Made by a program: the position numbers and the translations under genes
Origin: Pristionchus mayeri
Taxonomy: Eukaryota > Nematoda > Chromadorea > Rhabditida > Neodiplogasteridae
DNA length: 64,000 nucleotides
NCBI GenBank assembly: GCA_036245805.1
Contig: BTRK01000005.1
Span: 1,426,001-1,490,000, forward strand
Direction of reading: 5' to 3'
In this document: piece by piece, positions 12,666 through 23,840 of the stretch
Layout: the number at the start of each line of letters is the position of its first letter
Numbering within the stretch: the stretch's first letter is position 1
Notes under the pieces: model-generated
What the model saw: the letters and a program-made list of their open reading frames with translations, nothing else
Database searches by the model: none
Told to the model about the DNA's origin: nothing

Positions 12666-14425
12666 CTATTCAAAATTCGGATTGATGCCAGTAAATTCGC
12701 CATCTAGCACGAATTCGTCTTCAAAGCCTTTCACGGTGAAATAAACAGCAAAATTTGTGCGATTATTTTCGTAAACACATTTAGACCGTTCCGGAACTGA
12801 AATTCGCACACAATAATTCTCAAAAAAAACATTAAATCATACCCTCAAGTGACTGAATACACCGAAATCTGATAACACGGGTATTTTAGTGACGCCGAGC
12901 CGTAGGACACCGTACTTTTCGTTTTGCAACCGTTTCTGGAATTTCGCTTTGAGATCCACTTTGCTTTTTTGTTCATACCTCTAACAATTCTGCTAACCAT
13001 TCCGTCTTGATGATGAGAGAGGGATAGATAATTGTTCTGATGCTGGATAGATATTCGACCACTTTTTTCGAGCGACATTGCCTCTACAAATAATGATTAG
13101 TATTATTTTAATCTTGCAATGATTCCTATTAGTATGCAATTCGCCCGATCCTCTACGATACGATCGTGATGTGAGGGAGGGTAGAAAATACGACAGATCA
13201 TTTTCATGAAGCATTCAAAACAAACCTCCATTGAGTTCTGCACAATAAGCGTGTCCAGATTCTGGCTTTTTATGAAAGAAGAAAACCTGAATTGTATTGT
13301 TGTTACCAAACGTTAAAATTTATCAACAGATAAACCTTTTAGTACAATCCCGCACCACTTTGACACCATAAATTTCCAAATTTCTAATGCTGCATTCGGT
13401 CCGTTCTAGTAGATCCATGAAGTTGGCATCAATTTTTATCTAAATGGCTTCAATTAGATAGCTGAAAGAGGACCACTTCAATACATTACTATCTAAATTC
13501 TGCATTATCTCGAGTCGAACAGGTGCGCAGAATAAAGCAATAATTTCTTTCGATATCATAAAAATCTCACATTTCTCAGCATGAGCTCTGCTACAGTCTG
13601 TCTGCAAACGGCCTGCTCGAGATTTCCGATTAACCGAGAAGGAAGAGGCTTCTGATTATCCAAATTAACACTTGCTTGATTTAGGGCAAGGCTTAGTGAT
13701 CTCTGAACAGTTTCGATAAACATGCTAATAAAGATACTAACTATGTGTTTGATATCGAGCTCGTATGAGTTGTAGTAGCGAACTAGCGTCTCCGTCGTGC
13801 CACAGAATGAACAACAGTTTCGCATTGCCATAAAATATCTGTAGGTATTGGCGTACATGGTTTGACTGTGAAAGACGAGCGCATCATCGGTCTGAAAATT
13901 GTGAATTATACTGGATTGGGAAGAGATTACTATATATATACTTATACTTATAAGTATAAGTATATATAGAGTATATATGTAGTATAAGTATAAGTATAAG
14001 TATATTATGCGTGCTCTATCACCGGGATGGGAATCGAGCGAACATGCTGAATACTGAGACAATTTCGTGCAAAGCCATGCCTAATGATAAGTGCAACCAG
14101 AAGGAAACAAATGATCAACACTTTGACTACCTGAAGCACCTTGAGCACAACCCGCCTCTGTCTCCGTCTATCAGGATAGGACATCACAATCTTCGCAAGC
14201 TCTCGCATACGATGACTCACGCAGCTTACCGAATCCAAGGAATAGCTTAAATCGGCTTTGTATTCGACCAAACCTCCCTTAAATTTTGCCACACATCGAA
14301 CTTTATAGCGTCGTTTCACGAAGAAATTACCATACATGAAGCTGTAGAGACGATACATTATTGACTCACTCATCGATCATTGCTAAAATCCGCAGAGTAC
14401 AGTCGTCAGGGAGCGCCAGGGTCAT
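12666..14425 (-). CDS. F-box/FTH-type protein, intact (322 aa)
   Basis: Nine exons splice to a 969-nt coding sequence with every phase matching: 14425-14370, 14245-14131, 13891-13742, 13702-13571, 13439-13336, 13286-13226, 13083-12979, 12935-12843 and 12818-12666 (TAG). Residues 1-19 give a short F-box (MTLALPDDCTLRILAMIDE). The C-terminal half has the leucine and strand pattern of nematode FTH/DUF38-type F-box proteins: FIKSQNLDTLIVQNS, KKVVEYLSSIRTIIYPSLII, then TNFAVYFTVKG near the end. Three exons (56, 115 and 104 nt) match the paralogue at 5.5-7.4 kb exactly in length, and the 104-nt exon also matches the 3.2-4.5 kb copy. The second and last exons use AAG and GAG acceptors. Likely role: substrate receptor of an SCF (Skp1-cullin-F-box) ubiquitin ligase; target unknown. 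Such families are fast-evolving in nematodes. The alternative is an FTH-like protein with a decayed F-box. Confidence 0.75.
13929..14001. repeat. TATA/TAAGTA simple repeat
   Basis: Runs of TATA and ACTTATA / TAAGTATA form an imperfect palindrome inside the second intron of the intact F-box gene. Confidence 0.7.
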
Positions 14426-14429
14426 CTAA

Positions 14430-15420
14430 AATGTTTTTTTTACTTTGAAAATATCGAGAATTAGATCGGAAAGTAGGCATTGCTACGCAAGAAGCCTTTG
14501 CGCACTCCATCACCGGTCTATTTGGCACGAGAAAAAGTGGAGATGGAGTCGTTTCTTGCCAAGCCTTTCCTACGCATAGCCTACGGGGGAGAAACTCGAG
14601 TGAGTCAGGAAACTTCGACAGATAAGAGATGAGGGAGAGGGAAGAGGGGGGAGAGAGAGGGACCGAGAGAAAGGGGTTTGCAACACGCAACGCTAGTGAA
14701 AGCGAGGGTGGGCATTGAGGAGGAAGTTAGGACACATGGGTAGCGATGAGAACTGCAGCTCCTACCCCAGTTTTACGAGAGCAAAAGTTGTTAGAGAGAT
14801 ACACAACGAGAGTCGCCGGGGAAAAGAGAGAGCAGCAACACGTGAAAGCGTCTGAAAGCGAGGGTGGACCCCCCCCCCCTCTTCCTCTTTTTTGTTATTT
14901 TCATCCCTCGTCTCTCCAAGGGATCTCCTCATTTTACGTACTCTCTCATCTGTATCACGGGCGAGAGATCACGCAGCAAGAAGGGAGAAATGTTTTCGCT
15001 CGCCTCTCATCTCTTTAATGTGCTATGTTGTGCTCTCTCCCTGAGGCAGACTCTAACCCCGCTTCTACTCGAAAATGTGCTGAAAGAAGAGTAGAAATTT
15101 GTTGCACATCCAATAGCCGGATGTTACCATTAACTGTTGTTGGGAATCCGGAAATCGCGTGGAACGTTTGAAATCATTACTGAATTGAAATGAAATCCGC
15201 GCAATATATCATTCGGTAGTCGCTTAGAAGATGATGGAGAAGATGAACCCGAGCTATTCGCACTGCCAATTTGACACGCACTCGTGGAGTGCGATTAAAG
15301 AAGGAGTATACGCAAATTTGACTCTTAAAATGTGACAAGGCATTTTTGTAGCTCACCAAAATCTCAATGGAATCCCCAAAACCAAATTTTCATATCTTAC
15401 ATTTGACGCAAGTTACGACT
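14430..15420. other. Purine/pyrimidine-rich intergenic DNA
   Basis: Purine-rich (GAGGGAGAGGG) and pyrimidine-rich segments and a C9 tract near 14869. Words such as GAGAGATACACAACGAGAG resemble parts of the regional hairpins but do not fold into full copies. No gene is supported. Confidence 0.45.
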
Positions 15421-15421
15421 A

Positions 15422-16686
15422 TTAGGTTGGTCATAAAGTTTTGCGCGATTTCGGACCCCAAGTTTGAGTTCGTATATTTTATTTTGCTCAAATCGCCACG
15501 TATTATCCTGATGATGTTATATAGGGACATGTTCGACCTTTAGAAAAATATAGTTGAAATATTCCAAGTATCTCTACTATGCGAGAAATCAAGATCTGCG
15601 TAACTGTGAATTTTTCAGAAAAAATAAAATTTTATTTAAAGTTGCTGTACTTCGCAGATAAATTTTTAGATGGAGACTCACAACGTTTATTAAAAAGCAC
15701 TAGGCGTACACTACCTAGTTTCAAAAAGAGAGATCTGCCTTATTAGAAATGGGCTTCGTAGAGGTCAATGAAACACGGGCACTTAGAAAAATAAGATTTC
15801 TATCGAGCAAATCACCTGTTTCAAGGATTGACGCGGGTGACCTCTACCAATGGGCGCTGTAATCACTACGTACATGGTTCTCTATTATATCGATATTTAA
15901 GAGCACACTTTCTTTTCTCATCTAAAAAAAGTGATATTTGTATCTCAATTATTTTGCAAAGAAAACGTCAAAAAACCTGACATTGAGGGTCTTCAAGCAC
16001 GGCTCACCCTAGAAAAAGTAGCGACATCAACAATATTCCTAAATAGTGAGTGATAGGGCAAGGGTTGTTCGTTAATTTTAACCGGAAAGTACCGCCCTTC
16101 AAACCACATCTCTAGCACAAAAAAGCCTGAAGTGTGTATTTCGATGTTCTAAATTGGGCACCTGCAATCCGAAGAACCGTGTTCGTGAATGGAGAGCTAC
16201 ATTATCCCCCAAAGGGAATTGTGACTTGTACTAGAAAGGTAGTTCACAATCATGAATAATTGAAATCTCTTGAACTGTCGGCATAGATATAGTACTCCAA
16301 AACTTATCTTGACAAGTGCCATCAAAACCCACATTCGGATTACGCGCATATTTCTAATATGCTCTTTGTGGCTGGTCAGTCTCAACATCACCAGTACGAT
16401 ATATTCCCATCATACTTTACTACTGTGGTTAAAACTGGGTCCTATCTCCGTCCTAAATGAAAAGCAAATCCTTTGAAAAGTCAGGTCGTTGATCAACCAC
16501 ATGAAGTTTGGTGCATCGCCGTATTCTTTTCCTTGATCGGACAGATCTATGATAGTGTACTCTAAAGAGAGTATAAAAGCCCCTATCTATCACTAAAAGA
16601 TCTAAGTTGATTGGACAACAACGAACGATTGTAGATGCCAGAATGCACTTTAGTAAAAATCGCGCAAAACTTTATGACCAACCTGA
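15422..16686. mobile_element. Mariner-type element, 1265 bp, no recognisable transposase
   Basis: Left end TTAGGTTGGTCATAAAGTTT, right end the reverse complement with one mismatch (AAACTTTATGACCAACCTGA); pairing extends through TTGCGCGATTT. TA at 15420-15421 and 16687-16688 is the target duplication. TTAGGTTGG is the classic mariner terminus and 1.27 kb is the usual full length. I could not find transposase motifs (HDNA, DLNP, catalytic DD(34)D spacing) on either strand, so the interior is degenerate or replaced. Confidence 0.8.
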
Positions 16687-17029
16687 TAGTTGGCTGAGTG
16701 CAAAGTGACCCAGAAGGACAGGCAGCGAGCGTGAGTGCACGCGACTTTTGAAACAAGAGCTCTCTCCCTATTTGAAACAACAGGGCCCTTGTTTGCTGCG
16801 AATCATTCTTTAATATAGGTTGACCTAACGAACTCATTAGATAGAACTTTCTTGATTCAAACTACAACCTGGGTGTGGCGTGTTTGTTCGCTCACCGCAC
16901 TGAACTGCTTGAAATGGGCCCGTAGCATAAAAATCAAAAGCGCAGGGGAGAACCGCTGTCCCCCTCTCACCCTCTCCCACTCGAATAACCTTGCTGCATC
17001 ACTTTACTGCCGTTCGTCACGTCTTTGTG

Positions 17030-18762
17030 ATGCTTATCATCATATTGCTGTTTCCTCCACTGGTTTCGACATATTTCGGTCAGTTCAACAATAACAGAGA
17101 TATCAAAGATCAACTATATTCTTCCAGAAGAATGTTCTTGCTCACTAGTGAAAAATATGTCGACCATTTGTCCAACTTCGCGCTGTCAAGAGCCGGTTGA
17201 ATCGAATTGCGAGCTGGCTTGCTCTGAAGGACTCACTATCTACGTGAGTTTAGATTATTTATTATTGTGAGTCAACGAAGGAAATAACGATCTCAGAGTT
17301 GCTTTACTGCGCTCTATATTGTAACTGTGAAACATAGCTTTTAAGCTACAATTACATTTTCAGTACAGGACTACTCTGCCGTGGAAGCGGGCTAGTAATA
17401 TCTCGTGCAGTTCAAGTGAGTTTGCATGTTCTAGAAATGTATCGTATTAAAAAAAAATAATCTGTTTATGATTCAGATGAGTTCCACGCTGATGGAAGGG
17501 AAGGTTTCAAGGAGTTGTGGCATGTGACCTGCGCAATGCCGCCCTGTAAGTTATTTGGGGGTATGACAGAAGCGCAACGACAAAAGCGCAACTCGAAATA
17601 TCTCTCGAGAGAGGGGTGATTCTGCTTCGAGGTTGGTATCAACTAATTACTATTAATTAGCAGTATCTGCCATGAGGGCATGGTAAAAAATTGTGATAAA
17701 AGCTTGTGTTGGATCTAGACGATGTATCAATACCCACACAATCTACGATATACCATCTTTAATTTGTCGGCTACCGTATCCCGATACACCATAATCTAGT
17801 TGAGATATGTCAGAGAAAACAGGGTCGTTCTCCATCAACTTGTGATCATATCTCTGCTTATGGTGCATCGGGTACGGTAGCCGACAAATTAAAGGTGGTG
17901 TATTGTAGATTGTGTGGGCATTGATTCGTCGTCTAGATCCAACACAAACTTTTATCACGATTTTTCACCATGATACATCTAAAAATAGTGACGTCACTTT
18001 TTTCAGTGACGTCCTCAGGGTCAGGCTCAGGGATATGTCCTCAGGGCTGATGCTGCTAATTGATAGTAATTAGTTGGCACCAACCTCGAAGCTGAATCAC
18101 TACTCTCTCGAGAGATATTTCGAGTTGCGCTTTTGTCGTTGCGATTTTTGAAACCTAGTTGCGCTTTTGTCGTTGCGCTTCTGTCATACCCCCAGTTACT
18201 TATTTGAAGAATAAACAGTTTATTGGATTGATATTTGCTTCCATGCATGACATGGAAGTGGTAATTTTAGAATGGATGCTCCGTACGTTCCATTGAATAA
18301 TGTCAACGTAATTTAAAAGATCTAAAACTTCGAAAGAGTTGGGTTTCAATATGAGATCAAATTTTTGTAAATTTGAAACTATCCGATATGGGTTTTGGCT
18401 CCTTTTCGCAAAAAAAATCATCAAAACATAAAATAAATTGAAGCGTGCAACTGCGGAGAACTGATGCACACCGAGTTCTGTCCTGAAGGATACGCATGTG
18501 GCAACGCACTTACTGAGGTTCAATTTATGTACATTTTCAAAGCCACTCTGTAATTGAACTGGATTAGTTTACAAATTGCAGCAACGTAAATATGTAAATT
18601 GAGTATGTCAGGTATTTCTCAACGGTTGCAGTCGAGTGAGCTGTACCGAGGGCGATTTGATGGTGAATTTATAGGTGATGTTTTGAAAAACAACTTTAAA
18701 AATTCAGATCATTCACGAGAACAAGACGATGACGGAGGCCTATAATCTGCAGTGTATGGAAG
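17030..18762 (+). CDS. Modular Cys-rich membrane protein gene, 5' segment with signal peptide
   Basis: Exon 17030-17078 encodes a signal peptide (MLIIILLFPPLVSTYF). It joins in phase to 17149-17243 (CPTSRCQEPVESNCELACS), 17364-17415, 17477-17545 (ending ELWHVTCAMPP) and, across a foldback-filled intron, to 18708-18762 (AYNLQCME). The phase between 17545 and 18708 does not match, so one exon there is missed or lost. The 18762 donor (phase 1) fits the acceptor at 25675, giving QCMEGNCKVATC across an intron that contains the whole 18.85-25.31 kb transposon nest. Modules alternate a C-x(2-5)-C segment with a segment ending in a single Cys, reminiscent of nematode-specific DUF281/DUF1096-type extracellular repeats. 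That assignment is from memory of the pattern only. Role unknown; expected at the cell surface or secreted. Confidence 0.5.
17557..18193. mobile_element. 637-bp foldback element
   Basis: The whole unit is an inverted repeat. It starts GGGGGTATGACAGAAGCGCA and ends TGCGCTTCTGTCATACCCCC; inner blocks such as TTTAATTTGTCGGCTACCGT pair with ACGGTAGCCGACAAATTAAA around a centre near 17855. The motif TTGCGCTTTTGTCG is doubled at the right end. The right arm has an extra block around 18000-18040 (GTGACGTCACTTTTTTCAGT). It begins just after a splice donor of the Cys-rich gene (GTAAGTTATTT). Confidence 0.85.
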
Positions 18763-19910
18763 GTAACAACTCATAATGTTTTAATGACTTGACAGGAGGT
18801 GTTTTTGCAACAATAACGACTCGGAAATTATTGTCGTGACCTTGTTTGCTGCTTAAGAGACCCTCCACGAGAGAACGTATCAGGCCCTCGGATGGCCAAA
18901 AATTCGATAATTCCCGTACTGTTTTCCGAAGTGTAGTCCCCTAGTACTGATTGACGGCCGCAATAACTAAGGCTGGGGGTCGATTTTGTAAAACTTTCGG
19001 GTCAGAATTAAATTACATATAGATTTTCTGGTGTATTTTGACGTGTAGAAACCGAATTTCAACATTAGACAGCGAGAAAATGTGAAAGAAAAAAGTTAGA
19101 AGCAAAAAAGTGAAAATTTCGATCCGAAAGTGCACATAAAGTGCCATTACTAATTTTAGATAAATATGAATTTGGGTCGTTGATAGGGATGACGAGTCGA
19201 AAAGCGAAACGCAATGCGAAATCACACGTAAATTAGTTGCGTTCCGAAACGAGAGTCGAACAAAGAACGTTTTCGTATTGAATCGTTGCTCTTTGCGAAA
19301 CGTAATCAAATTACCCCCTCTCTATTCGGAGAGGCTCGAAATCGAGTATGAAACATATTTGAAATGTTCATTTGTTTGAAGTGGTATTTGAAAGTGATCA
19401 ATGGATCAGCTATCGAAAACGTTATTCCCCATTTGCATATGACCGAATGGGACACTTGCCCCAGAAAGGAAGCATTTGCATGCTTACTGGAGGGCATCTT
19501 CCCCATTTTACATTCAACCTCGTGTTGTTTCAGTTTACTTTTCTTTCCTTTCCGCTATTTAGCGCCATTGCTTGTATATGTTCTGTTCTAGAAACGGAAA
19601 AGCGGGGTCTGGCTCTTTTTCGAAGACGGAATAGACAAGACGAAACCCTTTTGTACACTCTGCCGCGCCATAGGAGAGAAACGAATATCATCGAAAAAGA
19701 GAAATATGAAGAAAGAAGAATGACGAGAAAGAGGAAGATGGGGAGATGACTGACCAAGATGAGGAGGGTGGTCAATTCAGTGATGGGGCAGTGAGTTAAG
19801 CCTATTTTCCCGCTCCTGATGATCTAGCACCCCTTAATTTTGCAATGGACGTTGATAGTGAAGACGATGAAGACTGATCGTTTGATGCATTTCTTTCGTT
19901 CTATCTTTAT

Positions 19911-20195
19911 TGTTGTATAGTAAATATGATAAGCAAGCAACCCTATTTAAATCATAAGTATGACACGCCGTAACCCACATTATTCAAGTACGCTAGTAAT
20001 AGAATTGCATGTTACTGTAAATAGCGTGCTCCCGAATTCCCGCATTCCTTCTAGAGACTTCCTTGTCTCGCTCTCTCGCTTCTCTCTCGTTTTGGTAACG
20101 TCATCGTAGTTTTGTCTACTGGATTTAACGTCGTCTAAATAAACTGTATTATCTACTCCACGCTCCATCGGGGATCAGCACAGGAATACACAACA
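19911..20195 (+). repeat. 5' LTR
   Basis: 285 bp, TG...CA ends inside 6-bp inverted TGTTGT/ACAACA. I saw no difference from the 3' LTR when reading them side by side, which suggests recent insertion. Confidence 0.9.
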
Positions 20196-20411
20196 TACTG
20201 GCGGTCAGGATCAACTCGGACTCAGGGAGGTGAATTTTTTTCGCTTTTTTTGTTTTCGTTTATTTTTCTTCTTGTTCCTTGGCTGAAAAGCGGACTCCTG
20301 TGTGCGGTCCGTCAGAGAATCTCCTGTGTGCGGATTCTCTGTTTCCTTATACCGGTGTGTCACTCCACATAAGGTGCGGTGACTAGATCCGAGACCTGAA
20401 TTGATTTTTCG

Positions 20412-20540
20412 TTTTGTGTACACGAAGTGCTGCCAAAATTTTGATTTTGGGCAGATAACACTGTGTGACAAGCGTAAAATCAATTGCTGAATTCGTTTTG
20501 TGTACACGAAGTGCTGCCAAAATTCTGATTTTGGGCAGAG
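20412..20540 (+). repeat. Duplicated leader block of the retrotransposon
   Basis: A block of about 45 bp (CGTTTTGTGTACACGAAGTG, then CTGCCAAAATT and ATTTTGGGCAGA) occurs twice about 80 bp apart between the 5' LTR and gag. It could be a packaging or expression signal doubled by slippage. Confidence 0.7.
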
Positions 20541-20577
20541 AACTTGTCGAGTAGCCAAACGTACGGAGCGATAAGAA

Positions 20578-21629
20578 ATGGGAGAGGTTGTGGAGGACGA
20601 GCAGCAGAGCTCACCGCAACTGGCTCTCATGACAGACATGCAGGATATGAAAGCGACTATGGCAATGATGGCCAAGCTTCTCCAGAAGCAGAGCGAGAGC
20701 ATCTGTGAGGCAGGAAATCGATCAAATGAGACTTCGATTGCTTCAGTGGACGCCATCGAGTCGAGAATCCAGGAGTTTGTGTACTCCCCGGAGGATGGAT
20801 CGACATTCGAGAGATGGTGGAACAAACATGAGGACATCTTCGAGATTGATCTCAAGCATTGGGACGAAGTGAAGAAGATCAGACTCATGCTCAGACACGT
20901 GACGACGTCAGTTGAGAGGACGTTCACGAAGTCGGTAGCCCCTGTAAAGTGGATCGATATGACTCTCAAGGAAGTCAAGGAGAAGATGTTGACGTGGTTC
21001 GGTGACAACACGTCAATCTTCGATAGACGGCGATCAATGCTCGATCTGAAAATGAGCAGAGAGGGCATCGATGATGTCAGAGTACTCGCTGCGCGCGTTA
21101 ACCAAACGGTGGAGAATGCGCAAGTGAAAGAGGCTACGGTAGATGAGTGGAAAGTGCTCACGTTCCTGCACGCACTCAGAAGGGCAAGGAATGCACTCTG
21201 AGTGATCTGCTAGTGGTGTTCAATGACATCTCGCAGCTCAAGAAAGATTCACGAACCATCACAGATTCACATCGAGAAGTGAACTACGTGGGGAGGAAAT
21301 CGCGAGCGAGCAATGAGAATAAGAGAGATACGAGACACCACAAGAGAGACACTAGAGAAAGCAGTGCGGACAGCGACAGATCGTCCCAGGCAGGACAATC
21401 TGCGTGTTTCGGCTGTGGAAGCGAGGAGCATCGACGCTCCAAGTGTCCCTTCAAGTCAGCCAGATGCAATCGATGTCGAAACAAGGGTCACATCGCACGT
21501 GTGTGCAGGACCCCAGAGGTCAATACGATCACAGTGGCAAGTGTCGCCACTACGGACTACCGTATCCCAGTAGAGATCAACGGGCAGGAGACGCTCATTG
21601 CGATCGATACTGGAGCAGAACAAGTGTGA
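20578..21629 (+). pseudogene. gag: gag with zinc knuckles and start of protease, frame-broken
   Basis: The first frame (20578-21201, 207 aa) has a coiled N-terminus and a Gag core (FERWWNKHEDIFEIDLKHW...). The reading frame changes near 21150-21201; the second frame continues the homology to 21629. It carries two CCHC knuckles (C-x2-C-x4-H-x4-C, starting CFGC and CNRC) and then a protease start with the catalytic triplet DTG. Because Gag core and knuckles normally share one frame, the change looks like a small indel rather than programmed shifting. The protease stops five residues after the DTG triplet, at the deletion joint. Confidence 0.8.
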
Positions 21630-22188
21630 GCTTGTCAAGGCCGATGCGCCCGAGGCAACTCAAGGACTTCCGATGTGCCGAAGTCCGGTGAATGGTGCGA
21701 CAAGGAACGAGGTCACCACGCCTCTGTCGATCAAGGATTCACCGAAAGAGGTTCCCACACCTCGATCAGGAGAGTACACTGAGAGGGTGAAGCGGGAGTT
21801 ACCCGAGGCCACGACTGCTCAGATGGACACGACGATCAAAGTGGAGTCTCTCCAGTGCCGAGAGAATGATGCGGCGGTGGACCGGACGTCCATCGTCAAT
21901 CAAGTGGATCCTGTGAGGGATCAGATGATCAGTGATCTGAGAAATGGAGTGGAATCTCCTACTGTGGATGAGCTCAGAGAGGAGCTGGATGATGCTCGTG
22001 AGACCGGTTTCCCGGAATGGAACAATGATTCCAAAGGTCACACTCCGCCCTCGTCGTCGTCCTCGCCTACCCCGCCATCGCCATCCCGCTCATTCTACGT
22101 CGATACGATCGTCGTCAAGAAGGAAGAGTTCTTGAAGGAAGACGCCGTCATCGTGTGCAATGATGGAAGAACGACCGTCCAAGATTGA
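21598..22188 (+). pseudogene. Pol C-terminal tail left by internal deletion
   Basis: An open frame of 196 aa directly after the truncated protease, charged and low-complexity, with a Ser/Pro run near residues 150-168 and ending VCNDGRTTVQD about 100 nt before the 3' LTR. By position it is the tail of the former polyprotein; no enzymatic motif is present. The joint lies near 21615-21630. Confidence 0.6.
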
Positions 22189-22292
22189 TATATCATCCGA
22201 GAATGATATCCCCGACCAATTGTTCTACCTTCACCTCACCTCTTTCCCCAATTTTTCTCTTAAGATCGGCAAGGCCAATCTTGAAGGGGAGG

Positions 22293-22577
22293 TGTTGTAT
22301 AGTAAATATGATAAGCAAGCAACCCTATTTAAATCATAAGTATGACACGCCGTAACCCACATTATTCAAGTACGCTAGTAATAGAATTGCATGTTACTGT
22401 AAATAGCGTGCTCCCGAATTCCCGCATTCCTTCTAGAGACTTCCTTGTCTCGCTCTCTCGCTTCTCTCTCGTTTTGGTAACGTCATCGTAGTTTTGTCTA
22501 CTGGATTTAACGTCGTCTAAATAAACTGTATTATCTACTCCACGCTCCATCGGGGATCAGCACAGGAATACACAACA
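22293..22577 (+). repeat. 3' LTR
   Basis: Second 285-bp LTR, directly preceded by the purine tract ending GGGGAGG and followed by the TTTAT target duplication. Confidence 0.9.
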
Positions 22578-22984
22578 TTTATTTGTTAATTTTAGTGTGT
22601 AAATTTATCCAGCATAATGATATTCATCGTAAAATAGTATTGACATTGCTGTTGAAGTAATATTGTAGTGAATTATCAATAAAGCCTGTATGATTTTCCC
22701 CTCAGTTGAAACACAACATTAATAATTGCAAACAGCAACAAAGCCGATCTCTTTCTCGTCAATTCGAGAAATGACTCGTTTCGAAATCGTTCCGAAATTG
22801 ATACGAAAATGGCTGAGTTTCGGAACGAGCGTCCTTTGTTCGACTCTCGTTTCGGAATGAATGCAAATCGGCCAATTACGATTCGAAATTTTCGTTTTCG
22901 ATTTCGTCTCGTCAACCCTAGTCGTTGACATTTTTGTAATCTTGAAGTTATGTGGAACTTCCACCATTTTTTTTCAGAATTTTA

Positions 22985-23840
22985 AAAATGAATATATCAC
23001 GCCTCTTACGAGAGAATCGAACAGATTCTGGCAAAGCGACCATTTTTCAGTTTCCGGTTTTCGACGTTTTCGAGGTCCTCCAAGGTCAACTAAGACCCCC
23101 GTGACTGGATTAGTCACTACAGCTGTTCATCATCGAGCTGCTGCACCGGTCGCTCGCGCACTTTGTCCTTCGTAAATTCACTTCTGGCTTAAAAACAGAC
23201 ATGAAAAGGTCATTTTTCGTTACCCGGGCTATCTTTGCGTGCTCTATCGATCCTTCAATTCCATTTGTCCAGGATTTTACTGTTGACGTTGCTACATTCA
23301 ACTGGGCATAACTCAAAAACCGCTCGAAAAGCCACTGATTTTTTTGGATGGCTGTATTCGCCTTATCGTGGCGCGTCGTTTAAGGGGTTTGAGCTCCAAT
23401 ATCTCGAAGGATAACTTAATTTTCATAGCTAAAAACATTTTTAGATGATTTGAAGTTATTTTTCACTGTATAATTTCATTGTTAGCCATCTCATTTCTCG
23501 TCTTTCGTTCGCGCTCGCACTGCTTTTCAATTATTTCGGATGAGTTTCACAGAGAATGAGAGGGCGGACAATGAAATTACACAGTAAAAGTAAGTTCAAA
23601 TCATCTACAAAGGTTTTTCGCTATGGAAACTAAGTTATCCTTGGAGATATGGGAGCTCAAACCCCTTAAACGACGCGCCTCGATAAGGCGAATCCAGCCA
23701 TCCAAAAAAATCAGTGGCTTTTCGAGCGTTGACCTTGGAGGACCTCGAAAACGTCGAAAACCGGAAACTGAAAAATGGTCGCTTTGCCAGAATCCTAGCA
23801 TTTTGAGTCGATTCTCTCGAAAGGGACGTGATATAGCGAC
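22985..23840. repeat. Inner two-part palindrome of the foldback element
   Basis: GATTCTGGCAAAGCGACCAT (23027) pairs with its complement near 23780, and GGTTTGAGCTCC / GGGAGCTCAAACCCC further in; the turn lies near 23525. The left arm contains an extra about 218 bp (23093-23310) with no partner on the right, either an insertion or a deletion in the right arm. Confidence 0.8.

Larger units (their letters stand above)
19911..22577 (+). mobile_element. LTR retrotransposon, gypsy-like, internally deleted (2667 bp)
   Basis: Two 285-bp LTRs bound by TGTTGTATAG and TACACAACA, with exact TTTAT target duplication at 19906-19910 and 22578-22582. The interior keeps gag with a double CCHC knuckle, the beginning of an aspartic protease, then jumps to an acidic, proline- and serine-rich tail; reverse transcriptase, RNase H and integrase are absent. 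A possible primer site (TGGCGGTCAGGATC) starts 4 nt after the 5' LTR and a polypurine tract (AAGGGGAGG) abuts the 3' LTR. It is inserted in the hAT element. Confidence 0.9.
19184..22920. mobile_element. hAT-type element (8-bp TSD) interrupted by an LTR retrotransposon
   Basis: The TIRs TAGGGATGACGAG and, inverted, TAGGGTTGACGAG match at 12 of 13; further inside both arms carry CCGAAACGAGAGTCGAACAA. The 8-bp GTCGTTGA occurs at 19176-19183 and again at 22921-22928, as expected for hAT. Without the nested retrotransposon the element is about 1.07 kb. Short open frames at 19372-19749 and an acidic tail (AMDVDSEDDED) before 19880 are unrecognised remnants. An AATAAA lies near 22680. Confidence 0.85.

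Noticed and set aside
19372..19749. 125-codon frame in the hAT element as a transposase candidate
   Set aside because: No hAT dimerisation or catalytic motifs are visible, and the element is only about 1.07 kb without the insert; left as an unrecognised remnant.
21147..21201. gag frame change as programmed ribosomal frameshifting
   Set aside because: It falls between the Gag core and its own zinc knuckles rather than between gag and pol, and I see no slippery heptamer with a following stem; a simple indel is likelier.
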